A stretch of DNA of 64,000 nt from Akkermansia muciniphila (lineage in GTDB: Bacteria; Verrucomicrobiota; Verrucomicrobiia; Verrucomicrobiales; Akkermansiaceae). This document shows positions 46,301 through 56,900 of this stretch, piece after piece. The notes below the pieces were generated by a model. That model searched no databases. It saw only the letters and a program-made list of their open reading frames with translations, and was not told the DNA's origin. The position numbers and the translations under genes are program-made. Where the stretch lies: NCBI GenBank assembly GCA_945888515.1, contig CAMDAD010000014.1, forward strand, positions 1-64,000, in the 5' to 3' direction. Each line of letters opens with the position of its first letter. Position 1 is the stretch's first letter.

Positions 46301-46749
46301 ATTCTGGTCAAAGAGGAGCCTGGAGAGCTTGGTGTGCCATTTCCACTGACCATCCATCGCTGAAAAAAACTTTGCTGTGTAATCGCAGGATTGGTGCGGT
46401 CATCGGTAATGCTGGAATCTTGGCGTGTGGTGGTCCAGCGCATGGATGGCAATTCGTTGGAGCCACTCGTTTGCGTGGTTTTCCACACTCCTAGCCAGTG
46501 ACGGTGCTGGCTGGAGTTGATCATGTCTGCTGCGGCAGTAATGCGTTGATCCGGACCGGCATGACGCTGCAAGTCTCCCAGCGCGAGTTGTAGTGCCAGT
46601 CGGGCGTTGGCCCGAGCCTGGACCTGGCCATTTCCTTGCTGCGAACCGCGCAGGGTTACGGATGATAAAGAGAGGACCCCGATGGCAATCATAGTCAACA
46701 GCACCAGAAGCGAAATCGTCGTGATTAGCGTGAAACCGCGATGCCGCAT
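43342..46749 (-). CDS. Verru_Chthon cassette protein A-like giant pilin-like protein
   Basis: 1,135 residues from the ATG at 46747-46749 (46791 and further upstream starts are also in frame). A type IV pilin-like N-terminus, RG|FTLITTISLLVLL, opens the protein; the Glu5 of classical pilins is Thr. Then GDLQRHAGPDQRITA-type sequence and a long beta- and loop-rich body match the TIGR02600 description of Verru_Chthon cassette A as I know it. Expected partners B, C and D are not nearby; the only neighbour is the secreted protein downstream. Secretion by a pilus/type II-like route is inferred. Confidence 0.82.
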   Translation of the reverse strand: MRHRGFTLITTISLLVLLTMIAIGVLSLSSVTLRGSQQGNGQVQARANARLALQLALGDLQRHAGPDQRITAAADMINSSQHRHWLGVWKTTQTSGSNELPSMRWTTTRQDSSITDDRTNPAITQQSFFQRWMVSGNGTPSSPGSSLTRILGPGSVQATTDFVDVPLVTTQNGSTPGGYAYWVSDQSTKADAATGVNSQNLTENNRLMQPPRTGISVLAGLENHQLLRDDEIRKFISHRQGELTASGSRTAWNQWRHSTTAASRSVLSDPIRGGLKKDLSVYLIQGNAPANGPLYPAVTDNTPLLNSTLRSTQGPRFGSLRAWSMLADRSATAGVAPSAASELTAMGKFNRAPNFQRFQSHPIHPVMASVQLYTRFSYIRGFLAVHLFPRIILWNPYHVRLAAAEYTIDFNHAVNDSMDVERITANAGGAAGSRIISTAYDTRGAKENRMRLTIESTAFEPGEALVFSPKPNASAIAGRAMPLVQRSTTGQNVMSAQISPRQLTNFYITLNALPGVSAQDLPIRADHNKGSYYWIDMMDWWEGNPDNGLKVSMHLGSANNYTSLLNLPLLQLVDTDNWKRGYEGRFNNGRWKVGGQEMVYNYETTSDFEPWARTNYGFRLKWWAEKNPSNLAGAGADRMWQGAVLADYNLRAPMSHHTPYDNITDNAESHHWYMWGPYAVEREQGLPYLSPEMAAHSSANGFRANPFFGGASSRPTHVYPIYDLPLPAERVVSLGRFQHAQITPFLWHANYPIGGSLVPQNLKSRDRSADVNSALSSMWTTELPHLPAWMVQDRNSEPVIYDLAYEANYELWDRFFLSGANASEKTAFAANPDAPLANRRLQSIGTAEPAVLNDYHRAASQLLLRGGFNVNCTDPAAWRALLSSLRGLSLGGSTGQSTPFPRNYNNTGAAYEPNSIYDPQVWTGMRRLSDAQITALATQIVAEVRRRGPFHSVADFVNRRLVRSTGVSSNVSASGLKGTLQAAIDNAGINTRFVRTELALTRTGHGRASYEPGSNLDAWADPTHMRDNAAIGLPTCLQQGDLLQPLGSLLVSRGDTFTIRAYGEARAADGVTVTARAWCEAEVQRMPYYVDRSNPAEMPPFTATGSATTGFTPINRVFGRRFELVSFRWLNAGEI

Positions 46750-46969
46750 CAATTGTATCTCTTGATGCAACTTATCTCCGATTGATTTCATAATATTGCA
46801 ATGAATTGTGATGCAGATTCTACGCCAAGTAAATACAATGTCCACCAAATTTGATAAAATGAAAAATGTTGGGTACAAAAAATTAACGGGATCTTAATAT
46901 CTGTAATGAAAATCAAGCGAATTGATGGGCTGCAACAGAGATTCTGAACCCATCACTCTGATTCCTTGG

Positions 46970-47645
46970 CTAGTGAGTAGAGGGTAGCTTAGCAAGTTTG
47001 ACGTCGAGAATCCACACCTCATGGCCTTCCGACTCGAATTGGATTTTCCCTTTGATGCGGTCGATCGTCACACCAGAGAGAACTTTTTTGTCATTCACCC
47101 AGTGTTCGAACGTGTGGCCAAGGCAGATGAGCTTCATTTCGTTCCATTCGCCCAGTGGTTTTTCGTTGCCCTCCGTTTTCGTGATACGCGTGCCCTTGCT
47201 CACTCCTCCGAATGGTTTTTCCCCAACCTGGATCGACGCATTGGGTTGGGTGCCCGGGATAAGCCATAGATCGCCGGCGTCCCCTTGTTGCATCTGGAAT
47301 TCCATCCCATTGCACCACATTCTGTCTTCGCCGATTGCATGATAGATTAGGCCTGAATTCCGGATGACTTCCGGATTCGCGGTCTCCGCCCAGCGATAGG
47401 AAAACGTGAGTTGAAAATTCGCGTATTCTTGTTCTGTCGAAAGATACCCCGTTTTTTTCCCGCTGATATTGATGCAGCCATCATGGCTACGGAAAACGTC
47501 CGTGTCACCATCGATCTTGCCCTCATCTTTCACAAACGCATACCAGCCTGCAAGACTTTTGCCATCATACAGAGAAACCGGCTGCTCGGCCCATGCGGTG
47601 GCAGCACATACAACGAAAAAAAAACAGAAGATGAAAGGATCTCAT
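46970..47645 (-). pseudogene. DUF1080 secreted protein with homopolymer frameshift in the signal peptide
   Basis: From the ATG at 47643-47645 the frame MRSFHLLFFF enters a T9 run (A9 on plus, 47616-47624) and then leaves the gene frame; with T8 it would continue FVVCAATAWA and into SLYDGKSLAGWY and the DUF1080 body through to 46970. The span is 676 nt, one more than a multiple of three. The rest of the domain (TFSYRW, NKVLSG-like, KIQFESEGHEVWILDVKL) is intact. Slippage-based switching, a sequencing error, or real inactivation all fit. The nearest in-frame start is a GTG at 47533, too late for export. Confidence 0.7.
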
Positions 47646-47699
47646 CCCTGCGATACGGAGTGGGAAATGTTTTTTTCTCATTTTTTGTGATTTTGCCGG

Positions 47700-47762
47700 T
47701 TTGGCCGCTTTGGCCGCTTTGGCCGCTTTGGCCTCTTTGGCCTCTTTGGCCTCTTTGGCCGC
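47700..47762. repeat. 9-bp tandem repeat, 7 copies
   Basis: Seven copies of TTTGGCC(G/T)C: copies 1-3 and 7 have G, 4-6 have T. Degenerate partial units flank both ends. It sits in the divergent gap between the DUF1080 start (47645) and the giant gene start (47915). Read on the minus strand it encodes (AKE/AKA) repeats, but no gene is supported there. Such repeats are prone to copy-number change. Confidence 0.9.
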
Positions 47763-47914
47763 TTTGGGAAATGCTCCAATTTTTTTTGATTTTTTTCTTG
47801 AGCTGGCGTAAAATGAGCTTATGTTTGTTTCTGTATTAAAGAAGTATGTAGATTTTCTCAATTTGTCAGAATGAAAATTGCAGATTCGTTAGAATTCCCA
47901 CAAGAACTCATCCT

Positions 47915-50900
47915 ATGAAAGCAAAAAACTCCAATTATTTGATTCGCCACCTCATGAGCTTGGCCACTCCGGCCTTGATGATGACATTATTTTCGCCTGC
48001 CCAAGCGCAGAATCGTTTCTGGGATGGCGGTACGGCCAACATTGCTGGAAACGGCAACGGCGCCAGTGCTGGTGGAACCGGTAACTGGAACACGACATTG
48101 ACCAACTGGGATCAAGGATCTGGCTTGGCGATGGTTGCGTGGAATAACGCTAATTTGAACACCGCGGTATTTGCTGGCACCGCAGGCACTGTGACGATCA
48201 ACGCGCCTGTATCCGCAGGCGGGCTTACATTTACGACCACGGGTTATACCCTTGCGGGTGGTGCATCGCCGAACAACCTGACTCTGGGCGGGACCTCTGC
48301 AACGATTACGACATCGGCACTAACCACGGCAGGCACGACAACGATTAGCAGCATCATCTCTGGGAATCTTACCGGTGGCCTGACCATTGCCTCTAACGGT
48401 GATATGACAGCCTCAGGTGGCGGTGCTGCAGGTCGTGGTGTGATTTTCAGCGGAACTAACACGTTTACGGGAAACATCACGGTGACTTCGGGGCTCTTCA
48501 ATCCCGGCGCTAATGCAACTCTGGGCAATGCCGCCAACACCATCACACTGAACGGTGGAGGTCTGCTGGCCAACGTGACTAATACGATCTCGCGCAATGT
48601 TACTTACGGTACGTCGAATGGCACGATCCGGGTTTATGGCGCACAAACTCTCACCATGAGTGGTGTGCAGAGCGGTACCGGAACTCTCACGAAGACGGAT
48701 ACAGGCATTTTGATTTTTAATAACACTGGTAATAATCGCTCTGGAGCCACTACGATCGCTAGTGGTGAGTTGCGAGCTGTGGCTCCGACTACAGCGGGTG
48801 CCTATACGATACTCGGATCGGGTGCCGTCACCGCGAATTCCGGCACTACCCTGCGTTTTTTCACGGGCAGCACCGCGGCTGCTATCATTTACGCCAACGC
48901 CATCAATTTGAATGGTGCTACTCTCATCAATGAAGATGGAAACCATACGCTCACGGGAGCGATTGCGCTCACCGGCACCAACACCATCAATGGAGTTTGG
49001 GGCGAAAAAAATCTGACCCTATCAGGTGTTGTGAGCGGAGCTGGTAACATCATCAAATCAGGTGCGGCGCGCTTGATTCTCACAGGCGCTAATACATACT
49101 CGGGAACGACTACGATCAACGCGGGATCTGGTGCTTTGCAAGTGGGGGATGGAAGCACCACGGGAGCATTGGGCACGGGGGCTGTCACGAACAATGCCTC
49201 GCTCATTTTCAATCGCGGCAATGCCATGACCGTTGCGAGCGTGATCAGCGGCACCGGCTCGATTACTCAATCAGGTGCGGGAACCACATCCCTTACTGCA
49301 GCCAATACCTTCAGTGGAGGCACGACTCTGGCCGCGGGCGGACTCAGCATCAGCAATGCCACGGGTTTTGGCTCGGGCAGTGTTACGATCACAAGCACCA
49401 CTGGTACCACGATCACGGTTGCCAACAATGCGGCCACCACCGTAGCCAATAATTTTGTTTTGCCTGCGCCCGTAACGGCGCAGAATTATAACATTATCAA
49501 AAACACGGCGAGTGCGACTACGGGAACGGAGCTCACGCTCTCGGGCGTGATCAGCGGTGGCGGTGCTAATGCTAAACTTCTTCTCAACAGCAGTACGGGA
49601 GGTGACACAACAACTACCTACCGTTTGTCTAACACGAATACCTTCACCGGTTCGGTACAAATATTCCGTGGTGGTGTGATCGTAACCAATCAGAGCTCTC
49701 TGGGAGCAAGCACGAACGTTCTCGAACTCAACAGCAACAACTCTCCTCTGGGTGATTTGCGATTCGAGAGCGGCTTTACGTTGCCGAATCCTGTATCACT
49801 GCTGTTGCCTGCGACGATCAGTTCCAATGGATTCAGTGCTGCGCTCTCTGGTGCTGTCAGTGGATCCTCTGCATTGAACAAAGTAGGTGCGGGTAGTTTG
49901 ACACTATCCGGTGCTAACACAGCCGCAGGAGCCATGACTGTTTCGGCTGGCACACTGTCACTGGACTACAGCACGCAGGATAACAGCAAGTTGTCCGATA
50001 CCGCTTCGTTGACTCTTGCTGCAGGAACGTCGCTCAATCTTACGAGCACTGCGGCCTCGACGCATGTGGAAACGATTGCTTCCACGACGATTAATGGCTC
50101 CGTATCGATCACGCGCAGTGGCAGCAGCTTAAACAAAATTGCGTTAGGTGCGATCACGAACGTCGGTGGTGCACTTGCGATCAGTGCTGACAACGTTGCC
50201 ACCACCACTGTTGACATGACGAACGGCTTGTTGCCTGCCTACATTTCTGTCAATGGATCACGTGCCACAAAAGACTTGGATAATAACATTCTCGCCTACA
50301 CAGGCTTCACTGACGTGGATCGCCTAGGTGGCAGTATTGCTGATGCTCCCGGTGCAGACATTCGCATCGTGGAAGCTGGCACCTCGGGTAATGTGACTTT
50401 GGCAGCTTCTGGCACCACTACGGTGGGAACCATTTTCAACGCTGGCACGGTTGCACCGACGCTGATCGACCTCGGTGAAGGAAGCACTCTGCGTTTGAAT
50501 GATCTGGGCACCATTGCTGCCGGGGTGAATGGTCTCACCATCACGAATGGCGCGATCACCGCAGGAGGAGTCGCTGACACGGCCGGCACCTTGGATCTCT
50601 TTAATGATAGCGCCATCGTAACCACGATTGGTTCCAGTCTAGCCGATAACGGCGCGGGTGTAGTTGGTTTGGCGAAATCCGGCACAGGCGTTGTCGTCTT
50701 GAGTGGCGCAAATACCTACTCGGGAGCGACAACGATCAACGGCGGCACGCTGGCTCTTGCTGGTGGCAGTGCCATATCCAACACGGGTGACGTGATTCTT
50801 AGCAATACGGGTGCGATTTTGCGTGTCGACGCCAATGAAACCATTGGTTCACTGACGACGTCTTCTCCCAGTACGGTCAATTTGCAAGCTAACGCGCTTA

Positions 50901-53900
50901 CGGTCTCTACCACCACGAATACAACCGTGGCTGGCATCATTGCCGGCACGGGTGGATCGTTGGTCAAAGATGGGCCAGGAACATTGACACTGATTGGTGC
51001 AAACACATACACGGGCGGAACGACCGTAACAGCTGGTGTTCTCAACAGTCGCTTCAACACAACACAAAACTCGATCGGAACAGGCGCGGCCTCGATTGCG
51101 TCGGGAGCGACACTGAGCATTGATAACACCAACACGTCCGGAACAACCCCCGTGTTCGCGAACACGATGACGGGAAGCGGCCTGTTGCGCGTGACTTTTG
51201 CTGCCAACACGACGGCACGAAATACCACGATCTCTGGTGTGGCTGGCTTTGCGGGAACCATTCAGTTGTCCAACTTGGGCGCAAATGGTGACAAGTGGAG
51301 CGTAGCCGGTTTGACGAGCACTGCATCCGTCGTTGTCGATAGCGGTTCACAATTGTTTCCGAACACCACCGCTTCCAGCTTTGCAGGTGGCATTACTCTC
51401 TCAGGAACTGGCAACAGCGAGAACCGAGGTGCCGTTCGCCTTGGTACAACTCTGGGCGGAAATGTCACCTTGTTAGCTGATACTACAATCGGTGGTGAAG
51501 GCGGCACGTTGACGGGAGCGATCTCGGGTGGAGCAGCCAGCGCGATGACGATGACTTTGGGAACGGCAAACTCCACAACGGGATCTACGCTGAGCGGCAA
51601 TATCTCGAATGGAACCGCCACATCTTTGAGCATCACTGCACTCAACGGAACGAACACATTGAGTGGTTCTAACAGCTACACTGGTGCCACTACCGTAACA
51701 GCGGGAACCTTCAATATCCTTGGTACGCAAACTGGCGGTGGTGCGGTGAATGTAAACGGTACATCCACGCTCAATCTCGCAGGAGCGGTGACGGGCTCGA
51801 CCGTGACCATGGCCGCGGGCACGACGCTGCGTGGCGAAGGTTCCGCTGGGGCTTTGACGTATTCTGGAGCAGGAACACTGCTTATCAATCCAGCGACCAC
51901 TGAAGCACTCACCCTATCCGGTGCACTCACCATGACGGGTGCCACTACCGTGAATTTTGCCGGGGGCGCTCCTACATCGGGCGCGATTCGTGTGATGAAC
52001 TTCGGAAGCACAACTGCCAACGCAGCGAATTTCGTGCTGGCCAATTCCTCGAATTTCCGTAGTCCGTCGTTCACAGTTAATGCAACAAATGTTGAGCTCA
52101 GCCTCGGCAATACCGATCTGACTTGGACCGGAACGGGCGGCACGAACTGGAATGTCAATACTACAACCAACTGGAACAATACGGTGCCAGCTGCCGCTAC
52201 CTTCTTCTTCGGTGACGCGGTTACGTTCAACGACAGTCCCGGCGCCAACCAAACGGTCAACATGGCGGTCGATGTGCAGCCTTCCAGCGTCACCTTCAAC
52301 AATAGCACGATCAGCTATGCGCTCGTGGCTACGACAGGGAGAATCATTGGCACGACGGGCATTACGAAAAATGGCACGAACAATGTGACTCTGGGCGGTG
52401 CTAACGGACAAAACTACACGGGGCTAATTGCAGTGAATGCAGGCTCACTCACCATGGGGTCACGTGATGCTTTCGGATTGTCATCTGGCATTTCTATTGC
52501 GAGCGAAGCTTCCGTGAACATCAATGACCAAACTCCCGGGGCTGTCACAACGGGTGGCTATACTTACACAATTCAAGGCACGGGTGTAGCAAATGCAGGA
52601 GCCATCCACAATACGACCGCAGTTCCTGCGGGAGTGGCATCGAACGCCGGTGTGAGAACCTTGAATCTCGCTGGAAATGCTTCGATCGGTGGTACGAGCC
52701 GATTTGATATTGGTTTTGCCAACACCGCGGGAACGGGTGGCATCAATGGCAATGGCTTTACGTTGACAAAGGTGGGAACCAACCCCATCCATGCCCGCGG
52801 ACCTGCTACCAATGTGAATTACGTAGTGAATGAAGGGACGCTCGGTTTCGAAAACGTCGCAACCGCATCAGGCACCAACGATATTGTGGTGAACAGTCCG
52901 GGTAAAGTCGCTGTGGTGGGAGCGCTCACGCTTCCGAATAATGTCACGGTGAATACTGGTGGCACGATTGCAGGTTTCACGACGGCCGGCGGCGTTTGGT
53001 CTGGCAATATTGCGCTGGCCTCGGGATCTAATATCGAAGCTGGAGCTGATTTCTCGATTTCCGGCACGGCAACCCTGGATTCATCAGGATCGCTCAATAA
53101 GGTTGGTGGTTCACAGTGTGCGATCACAGGTTTTCTGGTGGGATCTGGCGGTGTATTGAATCACAATGCTGGAACCATCCAAATCGGCAATCTCGGGGCT
53201 ACGGGATCCATTACGGGCTTCCCTACCATTAATCTGGGCAACGGCGTTTTGTTCCGCAACCGCTTGACGACGGTGAATAACACCATCAGTTCCAATTTCA
53301 ACTTCGCCAATGCCTCTGCAGAAGTTCGCCAGCATGGTGCTTTAACGACTGATACATTGACATTGACAGGCACGGTGGGCACAAGCACGGTGAACGGGAT
53401 CCTTCGTACGACATTCGGTCGCATGGTGTTGGGTTCTGGCGCGAGTTCCACTGTCAATATGGTGGCGATCCAAGGTGCGCCCGCTTCCGGTCCTGGTGTG
53501 ATCGAGGTGGCTACCGGCGCAACGCTGACATCGCCGTGGTTTAACATCGGCCAAGATAGTTCCAATTCGGGCATTCTGAGTGTTACGGGTGGTACTGTTA
53601 CGGCATTGACGGGCGGCGGTGGAGGCAACAACGCGGTTCGCATCGGTCACTGGAACAACAACAGTGCTACAGTCCCCAGTCAGCTGAATGTATCGGCGGG
53701 TCTGTTCGATGCCAGTGCAGCCAATTTGACTACATTCGTCGGATGGGACGGCTTCGGAACGATGACGGTAGGTGGTGGGGCGAGTGCCGCTACCGCACGT
53801 GTCACTGGGTTGCAGTTGGATGGCAATGGTGACTCCCCGACATACAACGACACGGCCACGATGCTGCCCAATGGCACTCTTGAAGTGGGAACGGGCGGTA

Positions 53901-56900
53901 TCGCTGGTGCTTCGACGAATGATTTCGTCATTCTTGGCGGGGGCACGATTCGCGGTGTAGCAAATTCCACTTGGTCTGCAAGAATGGATGCCACAGCGGC
54001 TACGACTTCTTTCCTTGCGGCAAATACGGGCGTGATCGTCACGCAATCGGGTTCATTGACAGGAACGGGAACGATCGAAAAAACCGGCGCGGGCATTTTG
54101 CAGGCAACTGGTGGCGTATTCCCCGGAACCTTGACATCGTCGGGCGGCGCACTGCATCTAGGCAGCACCGCGTGGACAGGATCGACCTTCTTGTTGCGTT
54201 CGGCTGCAGGTGGTGTGATCCAACCCGGAACGCCCAGCACGGCTGCGTCTGTCACAGTCAATGCCCTTACGTTCAATGGAGGCACGCCGACATTCCGTGC
54301 CAATTTTAACGGAGGTGCTTTCGGCGACAGATTCTTGGTATCCAGCACGGATGGTTTCCGCGTTGATGCGCCTACGGCACTGACGGTGATCCCAGGTAGT
54401 GATTTGTTCCTATTTGATAAGATTCCGTTGATTGATTACAATGGAACGATCGGCGGCACCGAGGGCTTTGCGGGCTTGACCGCAACAGCTGCTGGAAACC
54501 CCCACTACATCCTTAGTCTTGAGAATGATGAGGTGAATACCGTGGTGAACGTTGTCATCGAAGGCTTGGATTCGGTGGTGTGGAAGGGCAGTGTCAATGG
54601 CACTTGGGATGTGAATACCACTGCCAACTGGGAGACTCTCAGCGACGCGCAGGCCAGCAATTTCTACTCGCTGGATGCCGTGCGATTCAATGATGACGGC
54701 GCAGCAGCACCGCTTGTTACACTGGCGGGGACCATCAATCCATCCTCGGTTCAATTCGATGCCGTGGCAGATTACACTTTGCAAGGTGATCCCATCATAG
54801 GTTCGGGAACATTTCAGAAGTTCAACACGGGTACTGTGACTTTGCTGAATAACAATACCTACACAGGTGCAGTTACGATCAATGGTGGCAGTGTGCGTGT
54901 GGGCAATGGTGGCACGACCGGTGCGCTGGGTGGTTCCGGTAATATCAGTATTGGAACATCAGGAACATTGGAGATCAGTCGCTCCGACGCTCAGACCCTG
55001 ACTCGCACCGCCATCGGCGGAGGCACGCTGGTCAAGAGCGGCACGGGAACACTTACCGTGAACTCTGCCAACCATGTTGTTGATTTTGTGGTGAATGAAG
55101 GTACTTTCGCACCTCGCGGCGGCGCATGGGCGACAAGTTTTGCCGCAAATCGCACTATTACGGTCAATACTGGCGGGACACTTGACACCACGACACACGC
55201 ACTTGGTGGCTTGGGCGGTGCTACTCGTCCCAACAATATCGTGATCAATGAGGACGCCATCTGGAAGCTGAATAATGAGCAGCAGTTGCCTAACACAGCC
55301 CTGACCCTAAATGCGGGCATCGTCAATGGTCCTGGCGACGTTCGTGGTGGTGGCACAATTGCTACGATTGCTCACGCGACGAAATCATCCGTCATCAACG
55401 CGCCAATCAGCACGGGGAATGGTGGTGTCACGTTCAACACGGCAGACGGTGATGTAGCGGTTGATTTATCGGTGACCGGCGCGATCGTGGGTGGCAATGT
55501 CATCACGAAGATAGGTGCAGGCACGATGGTGCCGAGCGGAAACAACTCTTACACCGGGGGGACTGCTCTGAACGGTGGTGTTCTCGTTGCATCAACTGTT
55601 GCAGATGCCGGCGGTGTGGGCAGCATTGGTGTTTACACCTCTGGCTCTCCCGGCTATCTGGGCATCGCCAATGATGCAACGTTCCGCTATACGGGCACCG
55701 GTACAGAAACCACGGCTCGTAACCTTTGGATCGATACCGGCACTCAGAACAAGACGATCGATGTGGTGAGTGCCACAGCATCGCTGACCTTTAGTGGCAC
55801 TGCTGGTAACATCAACAAGCCTTTCACCAAGGCCGGTCTGGGAACTCTCACCCTGGTGGACGACATCGTCACCGATGGGGCGGTAACCGTATCCGCAGGT
55901 CGTCTGATTCTGACGGGCAATAATTCACACACAGGAGTTACCACCATCACTGGCGGATCCTTGGAAATCGGTTCGGGCGGAAGCGCCGGAACACTGGGCA
56001 GCGGTGCTGTCACAAACAATGCCTCGTTGATTATCAATCTCAGTGCAGCCTTGACGGTCGGTAACGTAATTTCCGGAACCGGAACGTTGACCCAATCGGG
56101 AAGTGGAACCACGACTCTAGTAGGAAACAACGACTACAGCGGAAGTACTGTGATCAGTAGCGGTGCCCTTGAGGTGGGTGCTGGCGGAACGGCGGGAACG
56201 CTGGGAAGCGGTGCCGTGACAAACAACACCAGCCTGACCTTCAATCGCAGTGACGCGCTGACGGTGGCCAATGAGATCTCGGGAACGGGGACCATGACGA
56301 AGAATGCAGCAGGCACCCTGACAATGACGGGAAGCAGCAGCTATTCCGGCGCCACCACGGTAGCGGCAGGAACCTTGCTTGCGAACAATACTTCCGGTTC
56401 TGCCACGGGCACGAGTGCGGTATCGGTCAGTGCCGGAGCGGTGCTTGGTGGAACGGGCAGCATTTCCGGCACGGTTGCCGTGGCCGGCACCGGCAGCATT
56501 GCCCCAGGTGTGACGATCGGTCAATTGACGACCGGCGCATTGACACTTGCGGGCACTTACACCTGCGATGTGGATGCTACCAGTTCGGATGTGCTTGCCG
56601 TCAATGGAAACATCGATCTCACGGGGGCGACTCTTACCATGAGCGGCGCGATGACCGCATCGAGCTACACGATTGCCACCTACACCGGCACGCGCACGGG
56701 AACCTTCACTCTTTCTCCAGCGTTGCCTGCCGGTTATGAGATGGATTACAGCACCGCTGGCGTGATCAAGATCGCCAAGTCGGGCTACAACTCCTGGGCA
56801 TCGATCAATGCTCCTACGGGCCAATTCAACGACGACTTCGACGGCGACGGTGTCAGCAATGGCATCGAGTTTGTTGTTGGTGGAACCAAAGATAGCAACG

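Noticed and set aside
47565-47861. Minus-strand ORF reading through the 9-bp repeat as AKE/AKA units
   Set aside because: It exists because the repeat has no stop in any frame; the remainder is the antisense or wrong-frame reading of the DUF1080 signal region.
48244-56316. Many minus-strand ORFs of 60-330 codons within the giant gene
   Set aside because: Repeats rich in Thr/Gly/Ala codons lack stops on the other strand; the encoded sequences are Val/Pro-rich low-complexity.
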